Assembly: GCA_002729235.1 (NCBI GenBank)
Contig: PBTY01000003.1
Span: 76,204 to 133,597, forward strand
Origin: Rickettsiales bacterium
Lineage (GTDB): Bacteria > Bacteroidota > Bacteroidia > Cytophagales > Cyclobacteriaceae
DNA: 57,394 bases
Direction: 5' to 3'
A program made the translations under genes and the position numbers. Position 1 is the first letter of the stretch; the number at the start of each line of letters is the position of its first letter. The notes beneath the pieces are model-generated. The model saw only the letters and a program-made list of their open reading frames with translations. It ran no database searches and was not told the DNA's origin. Positions 45,681-53,483 of this stretch are shown here, piece after piece.

Positions 45681-45760
45681 AATCAGTCTGGTCTGTTGCA
45701 TCTAACTGCTGCAATTGAGTGGTTCATTGGGTATATTTAGTTAACCAAACACCTAGGCAA

Positions 45761-46141
45761 ATGAGTGATTCATTTATCCCCGAAAGATACATTAGTTGGA
45801 TAGAACATAACGGCAAAAAAGTACTTCTGATTGACTACTCGCACTGTAAAGACAAGTGGCAAATGATCGAAGTGGTCAAAGCAACAGCCAGCTTTTATCA
45901 GAGCGCACCAGGTAAAATTTTTACGCTCAGCGATTTCAATAACGTCACAGGTAGCCAGGAATACATGGCCGAAGTGAAACGCCTGGGCAAAGAGTTGTTT
46001 GATGCGAAAACGGAGAGAGGAGCTGTAGTCGGAATTACAGGTTTGAAAAAAGTATTTCTTTCTGGTTATAACCTGATAGCCAAACAGAAGATCATGCCTT
46101 TCAACACCAAAGAACAGGCGCTTGATTATTTAACTAAATAG
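45761..46141 (+). CDS. Small soluble protein, possibly STAS/SpoIIAA-like
   Basis: A 126-residue protein. The frame is open from a GTG at 45719, but the ATG at 45761 gives the natural N-terminus MSDSFIPERYISWIEHNGKK. The order of strands and helices (VLLIDYSHC, MIEVVKATASFY, GKIFTLSDFNNVTGS, RGAVVGITGLKKVFL) recalls STAS or SpoIIAA-like regulators. The fold is only inferred. It converges with the toxin-antitoxin-like cluster on the other strand, 10 bases away. Confidence 0.6.
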   Translation: MSDSFIPERYISWIEHNGKKVLLIDYSHCKDKWQMIEVVKATASFYQSAPGKIFTLSDFNNVTGSQEYMAEVKRLGKELFDAKTERGAVVGITGLKKVFLSGYNLIAKQKIMPFNTKEQALDYLTK

Positions 46142-46151
46142 GAAGCAAATT

Positions 46152-46541
46152 TTATTGATGCAATACGCCTTGTAGTTTCAGCTCTGGAATGAAGCTCAGG
46201 TTTTCTTTGATAATGGTCTCTGGCACAAAGATGTATTTCTTATCGTAGAGCTGGCCATCAATGAAGAAGCTTACCCAATATTCATTGTTCAAGTGGAAAA
46301 CTTCTTCTGCGATTGGTTCCACTAAAGCATATTCTCCAGCTTCAATTTTAGGCATCATGTGTCTGAGAACAGAAGTCTTTTGTTCCTTGCCATCCTTAAC
46401 ACCATAACCTTTACTGGTGACCATCACCGTCTCCAATGATTTATCTGTACGGTTAAGGAGGTATACTTTCCAGCCTTCATCGTCTTTCACTACACTTACA
46501 AATACGTCTTCTATTTGGGGAAAATTGATGTCTTTCTTCAT
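46152..46541 (-). CDS. Conserved-looking hypothetical protein coupled to the toxin gene
   Basis: A 129-residue soluble protein of alternating strands, with segments such as FVSVVKDDEGWKVYLLNRTD, VEPIAEEVFHLNNEYWVSFF and KYIFVPETIIKENLSF. I do not recognise it; no toxin, nuclease or DNA-binding motif is visible. Its ATG overlaps the stop of the DUF5615 gene as ATGA, and 46152 is the last stop of the three-gene cluster. The coupling suggests shared regulation, but it may simply be a downstream passenger. Confidence 0.6.
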   Translation of the reverse strand: MKKDINFPQIEDVFVSVVKDDEGWKVYLLNRTDKSLETVMVTSKGYGVKDGKEQKTSVLRHMMPKIEAGEYALVEPIAEEVFHLNNEYWVSFFIDGQLYDKKYIFVPETIIKENLSFIPELKLQGVLHQ

Positions 46542-46897
46542 TCTTCTAGGCGGGTAATTCTAATTTTTTCATGGGTTATAACAGAAAAACAATCATGCAT
46601 TTGATCCAAATGTTTTTCAATTGCTTGTAGAACTAAATTGCTTCGACTCTCGGGTTCAACCTCTGATAACCTCAGTAAAATTATACCATGATGATGCATT
46701 CCTAATCTGAAGGTTAACTCTCCAAAATCTTTATCTTCTGTTAACAGGATACATTGATTTTCCTGAGCAATCTGGAGTACTTCAATATCACTAATGGAGG
46801 CATCGGATTCTATTATCGCGTAAACTTTGAAACCATGACCTCTTAGTGTTGAAATGATTCTAAACTGAACACTTTCATCAGCCACCAAATCATACAT
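46538..46897 (-). CDS. DUF5615 PIN-like protein, putative toxin
   Basis: A 119-residue PIN-like nuclease-fold protein of the DUF5615 family. MYDLVADESVQF provides the first acidic residues, VLQIAQENQCILLTEDKDFG the second acidic cluster, followed by ELTFRLGMHHHGIILLRLSE, all diagnostic of the family. These proteins are predicted ribonuclease toxins paired with DUF433 antitoxins. It shares one base with the DUF433 gene upstream (46897). Confidence 0.85.
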   Translation of the reverse strand: MYDLVADESVQFRIISTLRGHGFKVYAIIESDASISDIEVLQIAQENQCILLTEDKDFGELTFRLGMHHHGIILLRLSEVEPESRSNLVLQAIEKHLDQMHDCFSVITHEKIRITRLEE

Positions 46898-47130
46898 CAG
46901 GCAGAAATTTCGAATGATTGACTCATGTTTGTGAGCTTAGAGGCAAAAGCCAAACATGCATATAGTTTTTCTTTTGTGAGTTTGGGGTAATCTGCTAGAA
47001 GAGACTCAAAGGTTTCGCCATTGGCTAATTTTTCTAATATTAAGTCAACAGGGATTCTTGTTCCTTTAATTACCGGTTTTCCAAACAGAACCTTTGGATC
47101 ACTTACTATATGTTCATTCCAATTAACCAT
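46897..47130 (-). CDS. DUF433 protein, putative antitoxin
   Basis: A 77-residue helix-turn-helix-like protein of the DUF433 family. DPKVLFGKPVIKGTRIPVDL, the continuation ILEKLANGETFESLLADYP and the ending LTKEKLYACLAFASKL are characteristic. It is the usual partner of DUF5615 proteins and probably binds both the toxin and the operon's own DNA. It leads the three-gene cluster, 33 bases downstream of lipB on the same strand. Confidence 0.87.
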   Translation of the reverse strand: MVNWNEHIVSDPKVLFGKPVIKGTRIPVDLILEKLANGETFESLLADYPKLTKEKLYACLAFASKLTNMSQSFEISA

Positions 47131-47162
47131 AGTCCTTTAAAATTAACGAAAACTTTGATGAA

Positions 47163-47876
47163 TTAGATTAGCTCCATTTCAAACAAATCAACGATGTGTT
47201 TTTTAACACGATCTTCTACTTCTTTCATGTCGGGTGTGTAACCAACTTCCTTATCTAAAGAAGTCACCGCCTTATCATCAATACCACAAGGGATGATGTT
47301 GCCGAAGTAATTCAAATCTGCCGTGACATTAAAAGCAAATCCATGCATGGTTACCCACCGACTGCATTTCACACCCATTGCACAGATTTTTCTCGCCTTA
47401 TCCATGTCCTCAAAGTCAATCCAAACTCCAGTTAATCCATCGATCCTACCAGCTTTTACTCCATAATCCGCACAGGTAAGGATGATGGCTTCTTCCAAGA
47501 AGCGCAGGTATTTGTGGATATCCGTAAAGAAGTTGTCCAAATCTATGATTGGATACCCGACTAACTGGCCAGGCCCATGATAGGTGATGTCCCCACCACG
47601 ATTGATTTTGTAGTAACTGGCGTCTTTTTCCTCAAGACCAGCTGTGTCTAATAAAAGATGTTCAGGTTTTCCGCTCTTACCTAATGTATAAACATGAGGA
47701 TGCTGGCAAAACAGCACCACATTATCTGTAGGTGTTTGCTCGTCTTCTGGAAGCTTGCGATTGGCAATCTTCCTGTCTACTTGCTCTTTGAATAACTCCT
47801 CCTGGTAGTCCCAGGTCTCTTTGTAGTCCTTCAGTCCAAGATTTATAAAACGTGTTTTTTTATTCTGCTCAGTCAC
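47163..47876 (-). CDS. lipB: Octanoyltransferase LipB
   Basis: A 237-residue enzyme that moves the octanoyl group from acyl carrier protein to lipoyl domains of 2-oxoacid dehydrogenases and GcvH. INRGGDITYHGPGQLVGYPI (91-110) is the signature. The catalytic Lys170 lies in GVKCSRWVTMHGFAFNV (168-184) and the thioester-forming Cys197 in IIPCGI. The length is normal. It sits upstream of the DUF433 gene and diverges from yraN. Confidence 0.97.
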   Translation of the reverse strand: MTEQNKKTRFINLGLKDYKETWDYQEELFKEQVDRKIANRKLPEDEQTPTDNVVLFCQHPHVYTLGKSGKPEHLLLDTAGLEEKDASYYKINRGGDITYHGPGQLVGYPIIDLDNFFTDIHKYLRFLEEAIILTCADYGVKAGRIDGLTGVWIDFEDMDKARKICAMGVKCSRWVTMHGFAFNVTADLNYFGNIIPCGIDDKAVTSLDKEVGYTPDMKEVEDRVKKHIVDLFEMELI

Positions 47877-47974
47877 TTATCTGTTAATATAAGGTTCCAA
47901 CAGTCTAAGACTGTGACAAGTTTCAAATTCATTCAATCAAGAAATGATCAGTTACGGCTTATCTTTATCAAACC

Positions 47975-48319
47975 ATGAATTCGAAAAATAAGGGCAAATA
48001 TGGTGAAGATTTAGCGGTTTCTTATCTCCGTAACAAGGGATTCGAAATCGTGGAGCGAAACTATCGACATGGTAGAGGTGAGATTGACATCATTGGAATT
48101 TGGCAAAATGAATTGCTGGTCTTCTTCGAGGTGAAATTAAGAAAGCGTGATGATTATGGTGAGCCAGAGGAGTTTGTATCCAAAGCTCAGGAGCGATCCA
48201 TCATAGATGCGGCAGAAGAATACATCTTTGGGATCAACTGGATGAAAGATATTCGATTTGATATCATCTCCATCAAGCATGGTGAAGGTATAGAACACAT
48301 TGAGGATGCCTTTTATTGA
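47975..48319 (+). CDS. YraN-family (UPF0102) endonuclease-like protein
   Basis: A 114-residue protein of the YraN family, with a restriction-endonuclease-like fold. KYGEDLAVSYLRNKGFEIVE (near 7-26), GRGEIDIIGIWQNELLVFFE (near 32-52) and VKLRKRDDYGEP hold the D...ExK core residues. It may process branched DNA; its true role in bacteria is unclear. It converges with the desaturase gene. Confidence 0.9.
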   Translation: MNSKNKGKYGEDLAVSYLRNKGFEIVERNYRHGRGEIDIIGIWQNELLVFFEVKLRKRDDYGEPEEFVSKAQERSIIDAAEEYIFGINWMKDIRFDIISIKHGEGIEHIEDAFY

Positions 48320-48345
48320 ACACACCCTCAATGAATTAAAATTTC

Positions 48346-49278
48346 TTAGGCAGCTGCAGTCTCTTTAGCTTTTTTCGCTAGCTCCTTCGCCTCTTCTTTG
48401 TTTTTAGAATATTTGATGTGATCAGGCACACCTCTCAAATCCCAAATCAATCCAAAGAAGGCGAATGTTCTCAACACGTAATAGGTAATGTCAATTTCCC
48501 ACCAAAAGAACCCTTGTCTTGCTGAAGACTCATAATAGTGATGGTTGTTGTGCCATCCTTCGCCCAATGTTAAAAGAGCTAACCACAAACTGTTTTTAGA
48601 CTCGTCATCAGACTGGTATCGCTGCTTTCCAAACTTGTGCATGATGGAGTTGATGCTGAAGGTACCATGATAAGTAATCACAGTGCTCAAGAAAAACCCA
48701 ATAAATAATGCAGAAAATCCTGCAGTTGAGAACATCTCTAGAATGCTTCCTCCATTTACAATTCCTCCGAGTGCCATTACAACCAGCGCCAATATGAATG
48801 GAGGAATCAGGTAATATTTGTTCAACCAAACCAATTCAGGGTATTTAGAGAAGTCACCGATCAGTTTGTAGTCTGTTTCTTTATAGTCAGGCCCAATGAT
48901 CCAACCTACATGTGAATACCAGAAACCATAATGTTTCATCGAGTGTGGATCATCATAGGTGTCACTTGTTCTGTGATGCACGCGGTGGTGTGCCGCCCAC
49001 CAAAGTGCTCCTTTTTGCGCTGAAGTTTGTGCCATAAAGGCAATCACAAACTGAAACCAACGTGAAGTCTTATAGGATCTATGAGCAAAATATCGGTGAT
49101 AGCCTCCTGTAATCCAGAACATTCTGAATACATAAAGACCGATACACAACATCCAGTCAAAAAAAGTAGCTCCTGTAAACAGTGCACCTAATGGAAGAAG
49201 GTGTATCAATATAAAATTGATTTCCTGCTTGAGCTTAGGTTTGTTGAGCACTCTCGGCTCTGTAGATACTTTTGCCAT
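48346..49278 (-). CDS. Membrane acyl-CoA desaturase (delta-9 type)
   Basis: A 310-residue membrane di-iron desaturase that inserts a double bond into acyl chains and so adjusts membrane fluidity. All three histidine boxes are present: HRYFAH (61-66), HHRVHH (97-102) and GEGWHNNHH near residue 240. Four membrane helices flank them. The C-terminal tail is Lys/Glu rich. A TAnnTTTG promoter box lies upstream at 49319-49326. Confidence 0.93.
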   Translation of the reverse strand: MAKVSTEPRVLNKPKLKQEINFILIHLLPLGALFTGATFFDWMLCIGLYVFRMFWITGGYHRYFAHRSYKTSRWFQFVIAFMAQTSAQKGALWWAAHHRVHHRTSDTYDDPHSMKHYGFWYSHVGWIIGPDYKETDYKLIGDFSKYPELVWLNKYYLIPPFILALVVMALGGIVNGGSILEMFSTAGFSALFIGFFLSTVITYHGTFSINSIMHKFGKQRYQSDDESKNSLWLALLTLGEGWHNNHHYYESSARQGFFWWEIDITYYVLRTFAFFGLIWDLRGVPDHIKYSKNKEEAKELAKKAKETAAA

Positions 49279-49318
49279 TTCGTTTAGTCTTTAATGGTAA
49301 TCTGACAATTACGCGATG

Positions 49319-49326
49319 CAAAGATA
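49319..49326 (-). promoter_or_regulatory. Bacteroidota-type promoter -7 box of the desaturase gene
   Basis: On the minus strand the sequence TATCTTTG matches the phylum's TAnnTTTG box exactly. It lies 41 bases before the ATG, leaving a leader of roughly 34 bases. I found no TTG at the expected -33 distance, so the call rests on one element. Confidence 0.45.
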
Positions 49327-49425
49327 GTCATCAGGAAACTAGCAGCGAGAAATACCTGATCTAAATCATTGCCAGCAAGGTGATATCTATAAAATGTCAT
49401 AAGACAACAAAAAGTTCTTAATTGA

Positions 49426-49446
49426 ATACCTAAGATAATTAGGTAT
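49426..49446. promoter_or_regulatory. Palindromic operator candidate of the second PadR operon
   Basis: ATACCTAA (49426-49433) and TTAGGTAT (49439-49446) are perfect 8-base complements separated by GATAA. The palindrome lies just ahead of the -7 box at 49454, where bound PadR dimer would block RNA polymerase. This is the usual position for autoregulation. Confidence 0.6.
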
Positions 49447-49453
49447 AGTTTCC

Positions 49454-49461
49454 TATATTTG
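49454..49461 (+). promoter_or_regulatory. Promoter -7 box of the PadR operon, start nearly at the GTG
   Basis: TATATTTG is an exact TAnnTTTG box. The first base of the GTG start codon is only five bases after it, so transcription would begin at or within a base or two of the start codon. The message would then be leaderless, or the true start is further downstream. Confidence 0.55.
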
Positions 49462-49465
49462 ATTT

Positions 49466-49804
49466 GTGGAAAATAAACAACTCATCAAAGGAAGCCTGAA
49501 TGTTATCATCCTTAAGCTGCTCAGTGACCATGAGAAGATGTATGGATATGAGATGACTCAGCATGTAAAAGAAATGACCAAAGGTGAAATGCAGATTACA
49601 GAGGGAGCTTTATATCCTGCACTTCACAAGTTGGAAGCAGATGGGTTGATCACCTCTGAGTCTCAGAAAGTAGGAGGACGCATACGGAAATATTACCTGT
49701 TATCTGAAGATGGGCAAAAGAGTGTGACTTCACAAGTAGGTGAATTGGCTGGGTTTCTTAACAATCTCAGCTTATTGCTCAATCTAAAACCTAGTCACCA
49801 ATGA
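49466..49804 (+). CDS. PadR-family transcriptional regulator
   Basis: A 112-residue winged-helix regulator. GSLNVIILKLLSDHEKMYGY (helices 1-2), EGALYPALHKLEADGLITSE (recognition helix) and the wing GGRIRKYYLLSEDGQK are typical of PadR. The start is a GTG (49466) directly behind the promoter box. A palindrome lies just upstream. Its stop overlaps the next ATG by four bases (ATGA), the same coupling as in the first PadR operon. Confidence 0.9.
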   Translation: MENKQLIKGSLNVIILKLLSDHEKMYGYEMTQHVKEMTKGEMQITEGALYPALHKLEADGLITSESQKVGGRIRKYYLLSEDGQKSVTSQVGELAGFLNNLSLLLNLKPSHQ

Positions 49805-50466
49805 AAACAATCACCACAAATGAACTTGACCTGTTAAAGGCTCACCTGATCAAAAAACCTTTCAAGTACCAGGAGGTTTTTTTAGAAGTTCTGGATCATT
49901 ATGCGTCAGCATATGAGCATTCAGACGATTCCCTCGAAGAGACAATAGCTAAAATAGATCATGTTTTTCCTAATGAACGAATAGAGGATATTAACTCTCG
50001 GTATATCAAAGATCTTACTCGTCAGATGCGAAAGGCGCATTTTACACTATTCACAAACTACTTCCGATGGCCACAATTAGTCACTAGTTTATTGACGATT
50101 GCGTTATTTGTTGTTGCAGCACCATTGATTCATGAGGTAAAAGCAATAAAAGTGGCTATGATCATTGTCTTTGGATTAGCTCCATTAATCTTGTTTGTAT
50201 ATGCTACTCTAAAGTCTTTTGAATTACGTAGAAGACTGCCTGGAAAATTGAAAAATGGGCATTACCAGGTGCTGGTTGTATCTTCCTTATTAATATTCAA
50301 TTACCTTCAGATCAATTCATTTTATCGCTTATTTACAGGTAGTGAAAATGCCAATATTCTAGACGTTTCACCTTATTTAACAGCTGGAATATTGTTAGTT
50401 GGACTCATTCTTTGTAGCACAACATTGCAGTTATATTTCACCAAGGTCAAACCAAATATGGTTTAG
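49801..50466 (+). CDS. PadR-linked membrane protein of unknown function
   Basis: A 221-residue protein. The first 80 residues are soluble and acidic (HLIKKPFKYQEVFLEVLDHY, ASAYEHSDDSLEETIAKIDH). After that come about four membrane helices (near 95-115, 120-140, 160-180 and 190-215). The layout recalls sensor or permease-prefix proteins found with PadR regulators, but I recognise no family. It is coupled to the PadR gene and likely either a target or a partner in sensing. Its end converges with the DUF6090 gene, 2 bases away. Confidence 0.65.
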   Translation: MKTITTNELDLLKAHLIKKPFKYQEVFLEVLDHYASAYEHSDDSLEETIAKIDHVFPNERIEDINSRYIKDLTRQMRKAHFTLFTNYFRWPQLVTSLLTIALFVVAAPLIHEVKAIKVAMIIVFGLAPLILFVYATLKSFELRRRLPGKLKNGHYQVLVVSSLLIFNYLQINSFYRLFTGSENANILDVSPYLTAGILLVGLILCSTTLQLYFTKVKPNMV

Positions 50467-50468
50467 GT

Positions 50469-51167
50469 TCATTCTGTTTCTTTGAGCAGTTGATCAATAA
50501 GTTCAACAGTCTCTGTTTGATAGATATTTTGTAGTCCTGCTGTGACCATGAGTGCATGGGCCACCTGGTTTTCAAACTCTGGGTGTTTAAATAGCTTTTC
50601 ATTGGCATTTGAAAATTTACTTTTCCCAAATGCAGGCTTGAACATGGCATTTCTCGCGCTGCCATTTTCGTTCATGAATACTACGAATTTTTCGTACATC
50701 ATTAATTCAAAGCCATACCATTCTTTCAGGTTTTCATAATGTTGTTCCCATTCATGAAGAAGTTCTTTCAGTCGTTCATTTTTGAGGGATTTTAGTTGAC
50801 CCGAGTTTCTTAAATCGCTGATGACATAGGTGCTAGGATTCCAGGTTGGATTGTCGTACAATCGCTGAATCAAGGTGTCTACCAATATGGCGTCATCTAG
50901 TTTATTTGAAGGACCAGTTAAATTTTGGATTTGACTACATGCCCTGATTTTCTTGTTTAAACGGGTAATTTGTTTTTCAAGTGAAACCAGATTTGTTTCA
51001 AATTCCTCATGAAGATTACTGATTATCTCCTTTTGTTGATTATTCGCTTTAACGTTTTCATTCCAGTTATTCAGAAGAAATGCACCGACAATACCAATTG
51101 TGATCACTAAAATCTCCAGGATGTATTCCGCCCACTTTTCTTTGAGAGTGTTGATTAGTTTTCTCAT
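50469..51167 (-). CDS. DUF6090-family membrane-anchored protein
   Basis: A 232-residue protein with one N-terminal membrane helix (ILEILVITIGIVGAFLLNNW) preceded by basic residues, followed by a long helical, coiled-coil region (QQKEIISNLHEEFETNLVSL...). This matches DUF6090, frequent in marine Bacteroidota and of unknown function. It shares one base with the esterase gene before it (51167), so the two form an operon. Confidence 0.75.
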   Translation of the reverse strand: MRKLINTLKEKWAEYILEILVITIGIVGAFLLNNWNENVKANNQQKEIISNLHEEFETNLVSLEKQITRLNKKIRACSQIQNLTGPSNKLDDAILVDTLIQRLYDNPTWNPSTYVISDLRNSGQLKSLKNERLKELLHEWEQHYENLKEWYGFELMMYEKFVVFMNENGSARNAMFKPAFGKSKFSNANEKLFKHPEFENQVAHALMVTAGLQNIYQTETVELIDQLLKETE

Positions 51168-52915
51168 TACTTATATCTCCAGCTCGTCAAGTCAGCTCCT
51201 TTTGGAGCACTTTCATCAATTCGTTTCATGATTTTGTCTACATACATGGTGTTGTATCGCAGACGCGAGATGTGATTTGGATTCTCCTGATCGCCATTCC
51301 AGCAATGCTCTGCGCGATCTCCATAATCCACTTCGCCACCGTAGTATGGATCGGTGGTACTCTCCAAGAACTCTTCCATGAGGTAGACGGCATTGTTCAG
51401 GTAATAATTATCCATATCTCCACAGTAGATGTTGATTTTGCCTTCCAACTTGGGTCCAAGTTTCTCCCAGTCTCTTTCCAGAATGTATCGAAGATCATAG
51501 TTTTCTTTCCAGTACTCGGCTACTTCATGATCAATTTCACCAGTGTATTTGTCCCAAAGTCTAACCGGATACCCATCCTCTCCTTGTGGGGAATAAGTAG
51601 CTTCCCAGATGTCAAATTGTTGTCCAGATCTGGATTTGTCTCCTAAAGCAAGCTCTCGCCAGTTCATGTCTCGGACAGAGGAGGAAATGTGACCTAAATA
51701 GTCTCTGTGGGCAGGTTTTAAATCTTTTCTGTGAGGTCCTTCATAGTAGTAGGCATTGTTGTCCTCGTAAATGTTATTGATACAATATGCCTGGAAATCT
51801 ATCGGATCTGGACATGCAGCAAAACATCCATTGTACTCATCAGGATACATTACTTGCACAGCAAGTGCTTCCCAGCCACCTGTGGATCCACCATAAAGGA
51901 ATCTGGACCATCCTTCTCCGATACCTCTGAATTGTTCTTCAATGTATGGAATCAACTCATAAGTAATAGCATCTCCATAGGGACCCTGATTTGCAGAGTT
52001 AACCGCATAGGAGTCGTCATAGTATGGTGTTGGATGTTGAATCTCAATAATGATAAACCGTGGAAAGTCTTCACTAATCCACTGCTGGTATTGATCATAG
52101 GCTTCTTGTTGCTGCATGATATTGTAGCCAGAAACACCAAAGCGAGCAGAATAATCAGGTTCGAGATCTAGGTCAGGAGGAGTGGTTCTGAAACCTCCGA
52201 AATCAGAAGGGAAATGTCCGTGAAAAATCATTAATGGATAATGTGCTTCTGGATGCTCTTCAAATCCTTTCGGTAACAAAACATGCGCCCCCAAATACAT
52301 ATCTCGACCCCAAAATTCACTCAAGAGATCACTTTTCATTTGGATGTGCTTGATCCATTCTGTATCCACCGGTCCTTCAATTGGCGATATCACTTGATCA
52401 ATCGTAATACTGAAGTTACCTGATTGACCTTCTTCTATTACGATCTTTTTGGGTGTGCTGTAAAGGTTTCCTGGTGATCGGTTCCATTGCTGGCCTTCGC
52501 CGTTATCCATAGGGAGCTTTACAGTATGTCCTGTAGATAGATTGAACGTCTCATAAGTATGCAATAATGCCTGTACCCAATATTCTCCCGGTTTTAAATT
52601 GTCAATGCTTTGAATGGGATACCCGAAATGTTCTTTGTTGAAACGTATGGACTGATTGGCAGATATGCCTTCTACATTTTGACCAAAAACCAACTGTGTA
52701 CCTGGTCCGTCGCTGATTTGGAATCGAGGCTCTCGAGAATCATCAGTGGACAGAAGTAATAACAACCTGCCGTCTTTGGCTTCGTCTACAAGCCCATCAC
52801 TGATGGATACATCGAAGGTTAGTGTAGGTTGAGAAGGTTCACAGGCTGTGAAAGGAATAAAGAAGGTCACAATCAGACATGCTGATGTAAAACGGGAAAG
52901 GAAAGGTTGGATCAT
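51167..52915 (-). CDS. Lipoprotein esterase/peptidase-like alpha/beta hydrolase
   Basis: A 582-residue lipoprotein. The ATG at 52915 begins a lipoprotein signal ending in FTAC (Cys25); a TTG upstream in frame is less likely. The N-terminal 170 residues form a beta domain (VSISDGLVDEAKDGRLLLLL...). The C-terminal half is an esterase-D-like fold with the nucleophile elbow YGGSTGGWEALAVQ (near 341) and a candidate catalytic histidine in DRAEHCWNGD (near 539). It acts in the periplasm or on the surface; the substrate is unknown. Confidence 0.75.
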   Translation of the reverse strand: MIQPFLSRFTSACLIVTFFIPFTACEPSQPTLTFDVSISDGLVDEAKDGRLLLLLSTDDSREPRFQISDGPGTQLVFGQNVEGISANQSIRFNKEHFGYPIQSIDNLKPGEYWVQALLHTYETFNLSTGHTVKLPMDNGEGQQWNRSPGNLYSTPKKIVIEEGQSGNFSITIDQVISPIEGPVDTEWIKHIQMKSDLLSEFWGRDMYLGAHVLLPKGFEEHPEAHYPLMIFHGHFPSDFGGFRTTPPDLDLEPDYSARFGVSGYNIMQQQEAYDQYQQWISEDFPRFIIIEIQHPTPYYDDSYAVNSANQGPYGDAITYELIPYIEEQFRGIGEGWSRFLYGGSTGGWEALAVQVMYPDEYNGCFAACPDPIDFQAYCINNIYEDNNAYYYEGPHRKDLKPAHRDYLGHISSSVRDMNWRELALGDKSRSGQQFDIWEATYSPQGEDGYPVRLWDKYTGEIDHEVAEYWKENYDLRYILERDWEKLGPKLEGKINIYCGDMDNYYLNNAVYLMEEFLESTTDPYYGGEVDYGDRAEHCWNGDQENPNHISRLRYNTMYVDKIMKRIDESAPKGADLTSWRYK

Positions 52916-53042
52916 TCTCCAATTTATCAACTAGAGTTGAATTTATCAAAATGCTGATTTTTGATCATTGTTGATATCCCGGTAAGAAGGAAGTGTATTT
53001 TGCTATTGATTACTTACGTATTGTTGGGACTTGGTTGGTGAT

Positions 53043-53480
53043 CTACTTCTTGAATTTTACCTTCTTTTTGAGGTACTTCACCACCGCTTCGTATTCCGTG
53101 TTCTCTCTATTGGAAAGTTTCAGGATTTTTTTCTTCGTGTAGAGGATTTTTACTTCCCGGAAATCTCCATTCTTGGTCTTGACCACTTCTTCATGCCAAC
53201 CTAGAATGTTAGGAACGCTGATCGTCGTACGCATTCTACTAATCGGATAAAATGCCTCTATTTTATTATCTCCAACTTTCACCACTTTGATTGCACCTAG
53301 TAACTTCCCTAAAACCAGGAGACCAATAACCAGCACAATCGGCGTTAAAATTAGTTTCACGATGAAATAGGATGGTTCTTTCAACAAACTATTCAGCAAT
53401 AGAAAAAACGAAGCGAAGCATAGAACCAGAAAAATGGTCAATGCAGTCAACGTTTGTGTCTTGGGCTTGGATACAATCAT
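53043..53480 (-). CDS. Small membrane protein of unknown function
   Basis: A 145-residue protein with two N-terminal membrane helices (LTALTIFLVLCFASFFLLLN and IVKLILTPIVLVIGLLVLGK). A soluble C-terminal part of strand-turn pattern follows (KVVKVGDNKIEAFYPISRMR), with many lysines at the end. The fold could be PH-like. No family is recognised. It is 3 bases after purM on the same strand and may be its operon partner. Confidence 0.55.
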   Translation of the reverse strand: MIVSKPKTQTLTALTIFLVLCFASFFLLLNSLLKEPSYFIVKLILTPIVLVIGLLVLGKLLGAIKVVKVGDNKIEAFYPISRMRTTISVPNILGWHEEVVKTKNGDFREVKILYTKKKILKLSNRENTEYEAVVKYLKKKVKFKK

Positions 53481-53483
53481 GAA

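Noticed and set aside
51731-52171. 146-residue plus-strand frame across the esterase gene
   Set aside because: Opposite a gene with clear signal peptide and catalytic motif; low-complexity Ile/Val content.
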